From Secundilactobacillus silagincola (lineage in GTDB: Bacteria > Bacillota > Bacilli > Lactobacillales > Lactobacillaceae), in NCBI RefSeq assembly GCF_002583405.1, contig NZ_BCMJ01000007.1, forward strand, positions 48,726 through 112,725: a DNA stretch of 64,000 nt. The letters are read 5' to 3'. This document shows, in pieces, positions 1 to 10,380 of this stretch (the first letter of the stretch is position 1; each line of letters begins with the position of its first letter). The notes beneath the pieces are model-generated. The model saw only the letters and a list, made by a program, of their open reading frames with translations. It had not been told where the DNA came from and made no database searches. Both the position numbers and the translations under genes were made by a program.

Positions 1-19
1 AAAGGGGTATGAAAACGAT

Positions 20-742
20 ATGAAAGTATTGGCGTTAGATACGTCTAATCAAACACTCAGTGTCGCGGTGATGTCAGATGATCAGGTTCTAGCAACAACG
101 ACAGTGACGACGACCAAAAAACATGGCGCACATTTGCTACCTATTATTCAGGATTTGATGCAGACGGCTAAGTTAAAGCCAGCTGAGCTGAATCGAGTCA
201 TTGTTGCCGACGGTCCTGGTTCATATACAGGACTGAGAATCGGTGTTACAACGGCCAAAACGCTTGCTGACACGTTAAAGATTGAACTCGTTGGTGTTTC
301 CAGTTTAGCAACCATTGCAGCCAATATCGTCAACGAGACCCAGTTGGTTGCGGTCCTATTTGACGGTCGTAACGATAATGTTTTTGCTGGTGTTTATCGG
401 ATCCAAAATGGGAAACCAGTATCTGTTATTGAAGATCAGCATATTCCATTTGAAAAATTATTACCTCAGCTGAAGGCATTGGCCGAACCAATTGTTGTGT
501 TAGGTGATCTTGATGCGTTTACGGAGCGGTTAAAAACGGCTCTTGAAGCAAATTACATTCATTATCCGCTAGAGCTGAGTCTTCCAAGCGCAGTGCAGTT
601 AGGCCGGCTTGGTCAACGGCAAGCGCCTGTCAGTGATATCAATAGTTTTGTGCCACGATACCTGCGTTTGACTAAGGCAGAGGCTGACTGGCAGAAACAA
701 CACCCAGAAGAGGATAGTAGCGATTATGTTGAGAAAGTTTAA
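20..742 (+). CDS. tsaB: TsaB, tRNA t6A threonylcarbamoyltransferase complex subunit
   Basis: TsaB is the non-catalytic partner of TsaD in the cytoplasmic complex that puts threonylcarbamoyl on A37 of ANN-decoding tRNAs. The 240 aa match the family length; the N-terminus has the ASKHA-type LALDTSNQTLSVAV strand and residues 65-80 carry the conserved DGPGSYTGLRIG motif. An AAAGGGG ribosome site at 1-7 precedes the ATG. A reading frame coming in from the left edge ends at TGA 21-23, overlapping this start as ATGA, so the gene is probably not the first of its operon. rimI starts inside its 3' end (17 nt overlap). This order equals B. subtilis ydiC-ydiD-ydiE. High confidence from motif and context. 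Confidence 0.95.
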   Translation: MKVLALDTSNQTLSVAVMSDDQVLATTTVTTTKKHGAHLLPIIQDLMQTAKLKPAELNRVIVADGPGSYTGLRIGVTTAKTLADTLKIELVGVSSLATIAANIVNETQLVAVLFDGRNDNVFAGVYRIQNGKPVSVIEDQHIPFEKLLPQLKALAEPIVVLGDLDAFTERLKTALEANYIHYPLELSLPSAVQLGRLGQRQAPVSDINSFVPRYLRLTKAEADWQKQHPEEDSSDYVEKV

Positions 743-1310
743 GGATTGGTATCAGCAACTGTTTCAAATCCGAGATACCAAATATCAGGATGTTTTGGAC
801 ATCAAAAATCACGAAGTTCATATCCAAAATGTTGCGTATTTTTTAGCTAAGGCACAATTTACTGATATTCCCGAAATGCTTGGCATCGAACGGGCAGTTT
901 ATGGAGGGAAAACACCGTGGGATTCTGCAGCGTTTGCTAGTGAACTGCGTCATGATACGGACCGTTTATATCTTGTTTTGCGACGCCACGATCGCTTGCT
1001 GGCCTTCATTGGCTGTACGTTTAACGATGTTAAAAGCGATGCGCATATTACCAATATTGCCGTGGTACCAGACTATCAAAACCGTGGCCTTGGTCATTTT
1101 TTAATTGCTGTGATGATTAAAAAAGCGCGTCAGTTAGAACTCAAACAAGTTTCTCTTGAAGTTCGGCTAAGTAATGTGCGCGCACAGGCGTTATATCAGG
1201 ATTTAGGCTTCGAAAAATCTGGTATCAAAAGGGGTTACTATTTCGGCGACCACGAGGATGCAGTAGACATGGTGATTACTATTGGAGATTCTGAAAATGC
1301 AGAATCTTAG
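726..1310 (+). CDS. rimI: RimI-like ribosomal-protein alanine N-acetyltransferase (GNAT)
   Basis: A GNAT-fold acetyltransferase of the RimI type, expected to acetylate an N-terminal alanine (S18 in E. coli). The acetyl-CoA loop reads QNRGLG at residues 118-123, and the RimI signature LEVRLSN...ALYQDLGF follows. At 194 aa it is longer than the usual 150 aa because of an extra N-terminal stretch of about 40 residues of unknown role. It overlaps tsaB by 17 nt and the next GNAT gene by 14 nt, so the block is translationally coupled. The family is clear; the substrate is inferred from the signature and the tsaB-tsaD context. Confidence 0.88.
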   Translation: MLRKFKDWYQQLFQIRDTKYQDVLDIKNHEVHIQNVAYFLAKAQFTDIPEMLGIERAVYGGKTPWDSAAFASELRHDTDRLYLVLRRHDRLLAFIGCTFNDVKSDAHITNIAVVPDYQNRGLGHFLIAVMIKKARQLELKQVSLEVRLSNVRAQALYQDLGFEKSGIKRGYYFGDHEDAVDMVITIGDSENAES

Positions 1311-1752
1311 AGTCCAAATGGCAACCGAAGCAGAACTAATACCCTTGGTTAAGGCTTGTGCGCGAATTGCGACACGAGCTTATTCAAGCGGAACGGGCTG
1401 GACACTAAAAGATTTCCAGGCCGATATGGGAGCAGCACATCGGGTCTATACCGTAATTTACAATGGCAATCAGCTGGTGGGCTACGTTGGCGCCGTTAAA
1501 GTATTGGATCAGGTTGATATTACCGGTGTGGCAGTGGATCCGGCTTACCAGCGAAAGGGCTGGGCGTTTAAAATGATTAGTCGTTTGATTACGTCCTTAG
1601 AAGCTAATACGCAGGTATTTCTGGAAGTCAGAAAATCCAATTTAGCTGCTAGGCACCTTTATCAACGGGTCGGTTTTACCGCCATTAATGTGCGTAAAGC
1701 GTACTACACCCATCCGGATGAGGACGCAATTTTAATGAAACTCAGCATATAA
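1297..1752 (+). CDS. second RimI-like GNAT acetyltransferase
   Basis: A second GNAT protein of about 151 aa directly after rimI. The acetyl-CoA loop is QRKGWA (residues 85-90) and the RimI-type segment LEVRKSN...LYQRVGF is present, so it is a diverged RimI paralogue. The frame is open from TTG 1282, but ATG 1297 is the better start because GGAG at 1284-1287 sits nine bases ahead of it. It overlaps rimI by 14 nt, and tsaD follows after a 28-nt gap. Whether it is also an N-terminal alanine acetyltransferase or has another substrate cannot be read from the sequence. Confidence 0.82.
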   Translation: MQNLRVQMATEAELIPLVKACARIATRAYSSGTGWTLKDFQADMGAAHRVYTVIYNGNQLVGYVGAVKVLDQVDITGVAVDPAYQRKGWAFKMISRLITSLEANTQVFLEVRKSNLAARHLYQRVGFTAINVRKAYYTHPDEDAILMKLSI

Positions 1753-1780
1753 AGAGAGGCACAAAGGGAGCGAATTAAAC

Positions 1781-2803
1781 GTGGAACGTAATTTAATCTT
1801 GGCTTTTGAGTCAAGTTGTGATGAAACCAGTGTAGCGGTGATTGAAAATGGTGAAAAAATTCTTTCTAATATCGTTGCTACTCAAATTAAAAGTCACCAG
1901 CGGTTTGGCGGTGTGGTTCCCGAAGTTGCTAGTCGGCATCATATCGAGCAAATTACGGACTGCATTGATTTAGCGATGTCGGAAGCTTCAGTGACTTATG
2001 ATGATTTGTCAGCAGTTGCCGTGACGTATGGTCCAGGTTTAGTTGGTGCATTGTTAATCGGTGTTACTGCAGCTAAAACAGTGGCTTATGCCCATGATTT
2101 GCCGTTGATTCCGGTCAATCATATGGCTGGTCATATTTATGCTGCTCGTTATGTCAAGCCAATTGAATTTCCTGCATTAGCACTGTTAGTATCAGGTGGT
2201 CATACTGAATTAGTATATTTAGCTGGGCCAGGACAGTTTGAAATTATTGGTGAAACACGCGATGATGCAGCTGGCGAAGCTTATGATAAAATTGGTCGGG
2301 TACTAGGCATCAACTATCCGGCAGGTAAGGAAGTAGACCGTCTCGCTCATTTAGGTAAGGATACGTTTAACTTTCCGCGGGCAATGGATGACTCCGAATC
2401 GTTTGACTTTAGTTTTAGCGGTTTGAAGAGTGCCTTTATCAATACGGTTCACCATGCGGATCAAATTGGTGAAACGCTAAAGCGGGAAGATTTAGCAGCT
2501 AGTTTCCAACAAGCAGTAGTGGATGTTTTAGCCGATAAAACCGTTCGGGCACTTGATGCCTATTCAGTAAAACAGTTGATTTTAGCGGGTGGCGTTGCTG
2601 CTAATCAAGGGCTGCGTGAGCGGTTAGATTCAGAACTAGAAGCATTTGAAAACGTTGATTTTATTAAAGCACCTCTTAAACTTTGTGGGGATAACGCAGC
2701 GATGATTGGAGCAGCGGGCTATGTTAGTTATCAACTGAAACAGTTTGGTGATATGACTTTAAATGCTGATCCTAGTCTAGAGTTTGATTGGATGGCTTCA
2801 TAA
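1781..2803 (+). CDS. tsaD: TsaD, tRNA N6-adenosine threonylcarbamoyltransferase
   Basis: TsaD (Gcp/YgjD) transfers the threonylcarbamoyl group from TC-AMP to A37 of tRNA, with TsaB and TsaE. The 340 aa match the family. It has the N-terminal ASKHA motif [12 protein letters not shown], the metal-binding HMAGH pair at H114/H118, the nucleotide loop VSGGHTELV, and the C-terminal [13 protein letters not shown] whose Asp is the third metal ligand. The start is GTG with AAAGGGAG about ten bases upstream. It is the last gene of the tsaB operon, ending before a strong bidirectional terminator. Confidence 0.97.
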   Translation: MERNLILAFESSCDETSVAVIENGEKILSNIVATQIKSHQRFGGVVPEVASRHHIEQITDCIDLAMSEASVTYDDLSAVAVTYGPGLVGALLIGVTAAKTVAYAHDLPLIPVNHMAGHIYAARYVKPIEFPALALLVSGGHTELVYLAGPGQFEIIGETRDDAAGEAYDKIGRVLGINYPAGKEVDRLAHLGKDTFNFPRAMDDSESFDFSFSGLKSAFINTVHHADQIGETLKREDLAASFQQAVVDVLADKTVRALDAYSVKQLILAGGVAANQGLRERLDSELEAFENVDFIKAPLKLCGDNAAMIGAAGYVSYQLKQFGDMTLNADPSLEFDWMAS

Positions 2804-2818
2804 CAGTATTAACTATAA

Positions 2819-2869
2819 AAACACTAAAAAACAGATTTCCCATTTTCGGAAATCTGTTTTTTAGTGTTT
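2819..2869. terminator. bidirectional terminator between tsaD and the ABC-F gene
   Basis: An inverted repeat with arms of about 21 nt (ACACTAAAAAACAGATTTCC at 2821-2840, complement from 2848) and a 7-nt loop. The A-rich and T-rich flanks make it a terminator for both convergent genes. Confidence 0.9.
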
Positions 2870-2876
2870 CTAGAGG

Positions 2877-4835
2877 TTAATCAGATAAGTCTTCTAAGGT
2901 TAGAGAAGCTTCTTCCCAATCATTTTCGGTTGCTTCTATTTGCTTAGTAATCTCTTCGAGCTGTTTTTGCAGGTCTGCCATTTTGGCTTGGTCAGAAAAA
3001 ATTTCTGGCTGAGTCATTGTGGTTTCCACCTGGCTTTTTTTCTCGGTGAGGTCGTTAAGCTGCTGTTCTAGCGTCTCAACTTGACGCGCTAACTTTCGTT
3101 CTTGTTTTTGACGTTCTTTTGACTGTTGATAACTTTGCTTTTTTTGACTAACAGGTTTAACTGCAAGACTGGGATCTTTTTCCAGAGCCTCTTCTTGCTT
3201 TTTTTCTGCAACGGCAGCTTGTTCTTGTTTCTTTTCGATAAAGTAATCGTAGTCCCCAAGGAAAAGTTCAGAGCCCTTGGCTGACAGTTCAACAACTGAA
3301 GTTGCCACTTGGTTAATAAAGTAACGGTCATGGGAAACAAACAAAATCGTGCCGTCAAAGTCGTTCAGTGTGTTTTCAAGCACTTGACGGCTATCAATGT
3401 CCAAGTGGTTGGTAGGTTCATCCAAAATCAGAAAGTTGTCGTGCTTCATTGCTAGTTTTGTTAACAGTAGCCGTGCTTTTTCGCCACCGCTAAGACTATG
3501 AACTAACTTATCCACATCTTCTCCGGTAAATAAGAAACTGCCGAGAATCGTGCGAATATCTTTTTCCGGTGTGGTAGGGTGGTCGTCCCAAAGCTCAGCT
3601 AGAACGGTTTTATTGCCGTGTAACGATTTTTGCTCTTGATCGTAGTAACCAGTATCGACACCAGTTCCAAAGGTCACACTGCCGGCTAATGCAGGAATTT
3701 TTCCCAAAATGGTTTTGAGAAGAGTTGATTTACCAACCCCATTAGGGCCGACAATGGCAATTGCTTGGTGCTTTTTAATGTCAATATTAACTGGTTGGGC
3801 CAATATCTTACTAGGATCATAACCCACTGCCAGATCCTTTACAGTCAAAATGATGTTGCCGCTTTGACGACGAGGGGTGAACGCAAAATGAGCCACCTTA
3901 TCATCAGCTTCTGGCCGTTGTATACGATCTATTTTCTGAAGTTGCTTACGTCTAGCTTGTGCGCGTTTGGTTGTTGAAGCTCTCACAATATTACGGTTAA
4001 CAAAGTCTTCTAGTTGAGATATCTTATGTTGCTGTTTGTCGTATTCTTTCCATTGACGCTGCAACTGCGCTGCTTTTTGTGTGACGTAGGCTGAATAGTT
4101 ACCGTGAAAGTGCGTGACAGTTCCCATAGACATTTCGTAGACCTCGGTTACTAAGCGGTCCAAAAAATAACGGTCATGAGACACAATCAGTAATGCACCC
4201 TTATAAGATTGAATGTAGCCTTCAAGCCAAGTTAAAGTCTCAACATCCAAGTGGTTAGTAGGTTCATCCAAAACTAACAGGTCGCGTTTTTCCAGTAGTA
4301 ATTTAGCTAATGCTAGTTGTGTTTTTTGTCCGCCAGACAATTCGTTGATCGAGCGGCCATAATCTTCTTCACCGAATTCAAAACCGTGTAAAACACCACG
4401 AATCTCGGCACGATAACCATAACCATTATTGTTTTTGAAGGAGGTTTGTCGTTGATCATAAGTTTTTGAAAGCTGTTCAAATTGTTCTTTATTATTGATC
4501 ACGTCTGGGTCGCTCATCCGTTCTTCCAAACGGTGTAATTCTTCTTCCTGATCCTGAAGTTCTTGGAAGACGCTGGCCATTTCTTCCCAGATTGATTTAT
4601 TAGAATCAAGGCCGGTATCTTGGGCTAAATACCCAATGGTCATGCCTTTTTTATAGATGATCTGTCCCTCGTCTGGAGCGTCAATGCCCGTAATCATGCG
4701 GACCAGAGTTGACTTACCAGCACCGTTTCGGCCAACGAGTGCTACCCGACCGTGTTCAGGTACATCTAGGTTGACATTATCAAAAAGAGTATCCGCGCCG
4801 AACCGGCGTGTTACTTGCTGGACCTGTAATAACAT
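2877..4835 (-). CDS. ABC-F family ATPase, YdiF-like
   Basis: A soluble tandem-ATPase ABC-F protein, the class that works on the ribosome (translation factors and antibiotic-resistance factors) and has no membrane domain. Two nucleotide-binding domains are visible: Walker A GRNGAGKST, signature LSGGQKTQ and Walker B LLVLDEPTNHLD, then GPNGVGKST, LSGGEKAR and FLILDEPTNHLD. The interdomain linker has the usual charged helices, and the last 110 residues are a predicted coiled coil rich in Glu, Gln and Lys. Length (652 aa) and position between tsaD and rex match B. subtilis ydiF. The gene is convergent with tsaD. Resistance spectrum or exact ribosomal role cannot be inferred. Confidence 0.9.
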   Translation of the reverse strand: MLLQVQQVTRRFGADTLFDNVNLDVPEHGRVALVGRNGAGKSTLVRMITGIDAPDEGQIIYKKGMTIGYLAQDTGLDSNKSIWEEMASVFQELQDQEEELHRLEERMSDPDVINNKEQFEQLSKTYDQRQTSFKNNNGYGYRAEIRGVLHGFEFGEEDYGRSINELSGGQKTQLALAKLLLEKRDLLVLDEPTNHLDVETLTWLEGYIQSYKGALLIVSHDRYFLDRLVTEVYEMSMGTVTHFHGNYSAYVTQKAAQLQRQWKEYDKQQHKISQLEDFVNRNIVRASTTKRAQARRKQLQKIDRIQRPEADDKVAHFAFTPRRQSGNIILTVKDLAVGYDPSKILAQPVNIDIKKHQAIAIVGPNGVGKSTLLKTILGKIPALAGSVTFGTGVDTGYYDQEQKSLHGNKTVLAELWDDHPTTPEKDIRTILGSFLFTGEDVDKLVHSLSGGEKARLLLTKLAMKHDNFLILDEPTNHLDIDSRQVLENTLNDFDGTILFVSHDRYFINQVATSVVELSAKGSELFLGDYDYFIEKKQEQAAVAEKKQEEALEKDPSLAVKPVSQKKQSYQQSKERQKQERKLARQVETLEQQLNDLTEKKSQVETTMTQPEIFSDQAKMADLQKQLEEITKQIEATENDWEEASLTLEDLSD

Positions 4836-4925
4836 GTCGTATCAGCTGCCTTTCTATTGTGAAACTATTCTACCATTAATTAGTGAGATTCTGATAGGTT
4901 TGATAAAATGTTCATGGTTTTTTTA

Positions 4926-4943
4926 TTGAAAATTATTTCACAA
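4926..4943. promoter_or_regulatory. candidate Rex operator over the rex promoter
   Basis: TTGAAAATTATTTCACAA matches the TTGTGAA-N4-TTCACAA Rex consensus except for two bases in the left half. It overlaps a possible -35 (TTTCAC, 4936-4941) spaced 17 nt from a -10 TACAAT (4959-4964). A perfect left half-site, TTGTGAA, lies at 4857-4863 nearer the divergent ABC-F gene. This fits Rex autoregulation; no binding data are available here. Confidence 0.6.
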
Positions 4944-5084
4944 ATCGTCCCAATATGCTACAATTAACTAGAATGATGTTTTCACAAACTTATTTATTTT
5001 AGAAATTCGCAATTATTTTGATGATTAAAAGATTCGTTTTCTAAGGTATTTTTAATCAGGTAAATTCACAAGGAGGAAAAGAAA

Positions 5085-5723
5085 TTGGCAGAAACAAAGA
5101 TTCCGAAAGCCACTGCAAAACGATTACCGATTTACTATCGCTATCTGAATATTTTGCATGATTCTGATAAAAATCGGGTATCATCAACAGAACTTTCAGA
5201 GGCCGTTAAGGTTGATTCAGCCACGATTCGTCGTGACTTTTCGTACTTTGGTGCGCTTGGAAAACGAGGATATGGGTACGATGTTGACAGTTTGTTAAAG
5301 TTCTTCAAGAAGATTTTAAATCAGGACAAGCTGACTAACGCAGCCCTTATTGGTGTGGGTAACTTAGGGAACGCACTGTTAAACTTTAACTTTCATCAGA
5401 ACAGTAATGTGCGGATCAGCGCAGCGTTTGATGTTCGTCCAGACCTCGCAAACACTGTTCAGAGCGGTGTACCCATCTATCCCATGTCAGAACTACGTAA
5501 GCAACTAGAAGATCAGCAAATCAAGATTGTGATTTTGACGGTCCCTGAATCAGTTGCTCAAAACGTTACGGATGATGCCATTGCGGGTGGCGTCCGCGGG
5601 ATTCTTAACTTCACACCGCTACGGGTATCTGTACCAACCAATGTGCGGGTTCAAAACGTTGATTTAACTAATGAACTGCAAACACTGATCTACTTTTTAG
5701 ATCATTATAATGAAGAAGAGTAG
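5085..5723 (+). CDS. rex: Rex, redox-sensing transcriptional repressor
   Basis: Rex senses the NADH/NAD+ ratio and represses fermentation and respiration genes. The 212 aa show an N-terminal winged helix ([19 protein letters not shown] around residues 45-65) and a C-terminal Rossmann fold with GVGNLG at 90-95. The start is TTG, eight bases after a full AGGAGG site. The gene is monocistronic, transcribed away from the ABC-F gene, with candidate Rex half-sites scattered through 4857-5070. It lies just upstream of groESL, as in B. subtilis (ydiH). Confidence 0.96.
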   Translation: MAETKIPKATAKRLPIYYRYLNILHDSDKNRVSSTELSEAVKVDSATIRRDFSYFGALGKRGYGYDVDSLLKFFKKILNQDKLTNAALIGVGNLGNALLNFNFHQNSNVRISAAFDVRPDLANTVQSGVPIYPMSELRKQLEDQQIKIVILTVPESVAQNVTDDAIAGGVRGILNFTPLRVSVPTNVRVQNVDLTNELQTLIYFLDHYNEEE

Positions 5724-5792
5724 TTTTCTGCAAATGTGGTGAATAGTAAACTGCTGTTTTCACAGATAAGTAATTTAACACTTAATGACATG

Positions 5793-5838
5793 AAGTGGCT
5801 TAATTATCAGCTGATGTGCTGGTAGTTGAGCCACTTTT
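5793..5838 (+). terminator. terminator after rex
   Basis: AAGTGGCT at 5793-5800 pairs with GAGCCACTT at 5828-5836, with further imperfect pairing inside and T residues after it. Confidence 0.75.
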
Positions 5839-5905
5839 ATTTTCAGTAAGGAGTCCAACACATTGTAAAAGATTTAGTAAATCGTGCTTTTTTTGGGTAA
5901 ATCTC

Positions 5906-5972
5906 TTGCATTTGGTTGGGAATAATTTTATAGTATTAATTGTGATTAGCACTTATGTTAGATGAGTGCTAA
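5906..5972 (+). promoter_or_regulatory. groESL promoter with CIRCE operator (HrcA)
   Basis: A -35 TTGCAT (5906-5911) and -10 TATAGT (5929-5934) are 17 nt apart. The CIRCE element follows at 5946-5972: TTAGCACTT, nine-base spacer, GAGTGCTAA, with one mismatch to the consensus TTAGCACTC-N9-GAGTGCTAA. It would lie in the 5' leader, so HrcA repression of groESL is expected. Confidence 0.92.
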
Positions 5973-6007
5973 TAGTGCTAAACTTTATATTTATTGGAGG
6001 GATTCAA

Positions 6008-6292
6008 GTGTTAAAACCATTAGGAGACCGTGTAATTTTACAAGCACAAGAAGAAGAAGAACAAACTGTTGGTGGAATCGTACTAGCAAGTAATGCTCAG
6101 GAAAAGCCACAAACTGGCAAGGTTATTGCTGTAGGTAGTGGCCGTGTGCTTGACAATGGTGAAAAGGTTGCGCCAAGTGTTAAAGAAGGCGACACTGTCT
6201 TATTTGATAAATACGCAGGTACTGAAGTTAAGTATAACGGCGATTCATATCTCGTTGTCCATGAAAAGGACTTAGTCGCAATTGTCGATTAA
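6008..6292 (+). CDS. groES: GroES, 10 kDa co-chaperonin
   Basis: GroES caps the GroEL folding chamber. The 94 aa from GTG 6008 ([11 protein letters not shown]...) have the family length, with the conserved GGIVL mobile-loop edge and the [11 protein letters not shown] roof segment. The frame stays open upstream to an ATG at 5966, but that codon lies inside the CIRCE operator and would add 14 residues foreign to the family. GGAGG at 5997-6001, six to seven bases before GTG 6008, settles the start. groEL follows after 60 nt in the same operon. Confidence 0.97.
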   Translation: MLKPLGDRVILQAQEEEEQTVGGIVLASNAQEKPQTGKVIAVGSGRVLDNGEKVAPSVKEGDTVLFDKYAGTEVKYNGDSYLVVHEKDLVAIVD

Positions 6293-6343
6293 TTAAGAAT
6301 CAACTGGACTAAAATTTTCAAACTAAATTATTTTATGAGGTGA

Positions 6344-7984
<1,641 letters not shown>

Positions 7985-8018
7985 ACTTGGCTTAACGGCT
8001 AGTATTACTATTACTAAC

Positions 8019-8074
8019 TGAAACTAAAGAAGCATCCGCAATTGATGGAAATTGCGGATGCTTCTTTAGTTTCA
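8019..8074 (+). terminator. groESL terminator
   Basis: A perfect 25-bp inverted repeat (8019-8043 with 8050-8074) around a six-base loop. The arm includes GAAGCATCCGCAATT. The run of T is weak, but the stem is very stable. Confidence 0.85.
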
Positions 8075-8151
8075 AATAAACCAGTAATTGGTTCGAAAAA
8101 CTAGTACACTAGAGATTGTTCGTGAACCTTTTTAGATTGCCCGATATCAGC

Positions 8152-8181
8152 TTGCTTTCATCTGATAGTTTGTTGTACAAT
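8152..8181 (+). promoter_or_regulatory. candidate kimA promoter
   Basis: TTGCTT (8152-8157) and TACAAT (8176-8181) with an 18-nt spacer, 127 nt ahead of the start codon, leaving a leader of about 120 nt. Confidence 0.55.
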
Positions 8182-8244
8182 ACCTATTGATTTTGCATAC
8201 CCATTTGCGGCATCCATTCATTTTAGATATTAATTTTCGAAAGT

Positions 8245-8279
8245 AGCTATCAGTCACTATGAGGTTGTGATTGATAGCT
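8245..8279 (+). other. hairpin in the kimA leader
   Basis: AGCTATCAGTCAC (8245-8257) pairs with GTGATTGATAGCT (8267-8279) around a nine-base loop; the single mismatch would be a G-U pair in RNA. No T-run follows, so it is not a standard terminator. It lies between the promoter and the ribosome site. Confidence 0.5.
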
Positions 8280-8307
8280 GTTATTCGTCGATAAAGGAGT
8301 AAAAATC

Positions 8308-10143
8308 ATGTGGCGTTATTTGAAACGGTTACTCATTGGTAAACCGTTGAAGACAACGGACGAGGGTGGACAGGCCTTAACCAAGTTTAAGGCACTGGCA
8401 CTACTTTCTTCTGATGCGTTATCTTCAGTCGCATATGGGACTGAACAAATTACAACGGTTTTAATCACACTTTCAGCAGCAGCATTGATGTATCAACTTT
8501 GGGTCGCTGCCTTGGTTTTGGTTTTACTATTCGCAATCACGTTGTCATACCAACAGATCATTCACGCTTACCCATCCGGTGGGGGTGCATACGTTGTTGC
8601 AACAACTAACTGGGGACAACCAGCTGGGTTAGTTGCTGGTGGGTCACTGTTAGTTGATTATATGCTGACCGTGGCGGTTTCTGTCACTTCTGGTACTGAC
8701 GCTATTATTTCTGCGATACCTGCTATTAGCGCTCATCAAGTCGGTATTTCAATTATTTTAGTTTTGCTGATCATGGGACTCAATCTTAGAGGAATGCGTG
8801 AATCAGCTTCCATGCTGACCTTACCCGTTTATTTCTTTATTCTCATGATTTTCGTAATGATTGGCTGGGGTATCTTTGAGATTGTCACCGGACACGTTGC
8901 ATATCACGCTTCTGCGGCCGTTGGGGCGCCTGTCCAAGGGATGACACTAGTGTTGTTCTTCCGGGCGTTTTCAAGCGGTTCTTCCTCTCTGACAGGGGTT
9001 GAAGCGATTAGTAACGCGGTACCTAACTTCCGTAAGCCTAAGAGTCATAATGCCAGTGCAACATTAGCTATTATGGCGTCGATATTGGCCTTCTTCTTTG
9101 GTGGTATTACGTTCTTAAGCTACTACCTTGGCATCAAGCCAATGGCCGACAATACTGTTTTGTCACAAATTGGCCAAGCTGTTTTTGGGCACGGCTTGAT
9201 TTATTACCTACTACAACTCGCAACGGCTGCTATTTTGGCTGTCGCTGCTAATACCGGTTTTTCGGCCTTCCCAATTTTGGCTTATAACCTAGCTAAGGAT
9301 AAGTTCCTGCCACATGCTTACTTGGATCGTGGTGATCGGTTAGGGTATTCAAATGGGATCATTTCCCTTGCGGTAGGGGCAATCTTCTTGATCATTATCT
9401 TCCATGGTAAGACGAGTCTATTGATTCCACTGTATGCTGTTGGGGTGTTTGTACCATTTACCTTATCTCAATCTGGTATGATCCGTCACTGGTTTAGAGT
9501 TCGTGAAGGTAAATGGGGATTAAAGGCCTGCATTAACTTCCTTGGTGCGTTCATTTCATTGTCACTGGTAATTTGCTTGTTCTTACTTCACTTTGGTAAT
9601 GTATGGCCATATTTAATCGTCATGCCCGCACTGATTTATATGTTCTACCGAATCCATCGGCATTACATGAACGTTGCACGGCAGTTACGGATTAGCGAAA
9701 ACAGCGATACGGTCAATCACCACTATGATGGTGCAACCGTGATCGTCCTTGTGAGTGATGTGACGCAGGTAACGGCTCATGCGATTGATTATGCCCGTTC
9801 GGTTGGTGATTACGTCATTGCGATGCACGTGTCATTTGACGAGAATCCGCGTAAGGAACACAAAACCGCTCAGAAGTTTAAAGTTGAGTTCCCTGATGTC
9901 CGGTTTGTTGATATTCATTCTTCTTACCGGTCAATCATCACACCCACCTTACGATTCTGTGATGTGATCGCCAAGCGGGCAGCGGAACGGAACTTCACCA
10001 CTACGGTGCTCGTTCCTCAATTCGTACCGCGACGGCCATGGCAGAATGTTTTGCATAACCAAACGGCGTTGAGACTGCGGTCGGCTTTAAACACACGTCA
10101 AAATATCATTGTTTCAACTTATAGTTATCATTTAAAGAGATAG
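8308..10143 (+). CDS. kimA: KimA-type potassium importer (APC superfamily)
   Basis: A polytopic APC-superfamily protein of 611 aa closely resembling KimA (YdaO), a proton-coupled high-affinity potassium importer inhibited by c-di-AMP in Firmicutes. The N-terminus has the family stretch TKFKALALLSSDALSSVAYG before about twelve membrane segments; residues from about 460 on form a soluble cytoplasmic domain. The start ATG has AAAGGAG ahead. In B. subtilis the gene sits behind a c-di-AMP riboswitch; here I see only a simple hairpin in the leader. It is monocistronic, followed at once by a copy of a structured repeat. An amino acid permease role is the less likely alternative. Confidence 0.85.
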   Translation: MWRYLKRLLIGKPLKTTDEGGQALTKFKALALLSSDALSSVAYGTEQITTVLITLSAAALMYQLWVAALVLVLLFAITLSYQQIIHAYPSGGGAYVVATTNWGQPAGLVAGGSLLVDYMLTVAVSVTSGTDAIISAIPAISAHQVGISIILVLLIMGLNLRGMRESASMLTLPVYFFILMIFVMIGWGIFEIVTGHVAYHASAAVGAPVQGMTLVLFFRAFSSGSSSLTGVEAISNAVPNFRKPKSHNASATLAIMASILAFFFGGITFLSYYLGIKPMADNTVLSQIGQAVFGHGLIYYLLQLATAAILAVAANTGFSAFPILAYNLAKDKFLPHAYLDRGDRLGYSNGIISLAVGAIFLIIIFHGKTSLLIPLYAVGVFVPFTLSQSGMIRHWFRVREGKWGLKACINFLGAFISLSLVICLFLLHFGNVWPYLIVMPALIYMFYRIHRHYMNVARQLRISENSDTVNHHYDGATVIVLVSDVTQVTAHAIDYARSVGDYVIAMHVSFDENPRKEHKTAQKFKVEFPDVRFVDIHSSYRSIITPTLRFCDVIAKRAAERNFTTTVLVPQFVPRRPWQNVLHNQTALRLRSALNTRQNIIVSTYSYHLKR

Positions 10144-10151
10144 TTAGCCAA

Positions 10152-10366
10152 GAGTGTGTGACAAAACTTGGTAGATTCCAGAATTTAATGTAAATAATGC
10201 CTATTCCGCGATTTGTGCGGAGTAGGCATTATTTGCGTTAAATGGCAGAAATCTGAGTTTTGACGCATGATTAGGCTATATTGACGTATTGAACCAAAGG
10301 ACAGGCATCACTAATTTTTGCTGAAAAATTGATTGAAATGCTTGCCAATATAGACTTATGACACAA
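10152..10366 (+). repeat. structured intergenic repeat, copy 1 (R1)
   Basis: The longest of three related copies in this window. It begins GAGTGTGTGACAAAACTTGG, nine bases after the kimA stop. Hairpin 1 (10172-10255) has a 17-bp inner stem, AATAATGCCTATTCCGC with GCGGAGTAGGCATTATT, extended by weaker outer pairing. Hairpin 2 (10265-10366) pairs GGCTATATTG with CAATATAGAC and contains an inner GGCAT...ATGCTTGCC stem. The first 40 and the last 60 bases are nearly identical to copy 3 at 20011. No coding capacity. Confidence 0.85.
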
Positions 10367-10380
10367 CCTTTTTTGTTATA

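Noticed and set aside
1..23. End of an upstream gene (frame ending TGA 21-23, overlapping the tsaB start).
   Set aside because: Only seven codons are inside the window, too few to identify a gene; noted under tsaB instead.
5966..6007. N-terminal extension of groES from ATG 5966.
   Set aside because: The ATG lies inside the CIRCE operator and the added residues are not found in GroES; GGAGG points to GTG 6008.
7985..8307. c-di-AMP (ydaO) riboswitch before kimA.
   Set aside because: Only a simple hairpin is visible and the spacing is too short for the two-fold riboswitch architecture; needs a covariance search to exclude fully.
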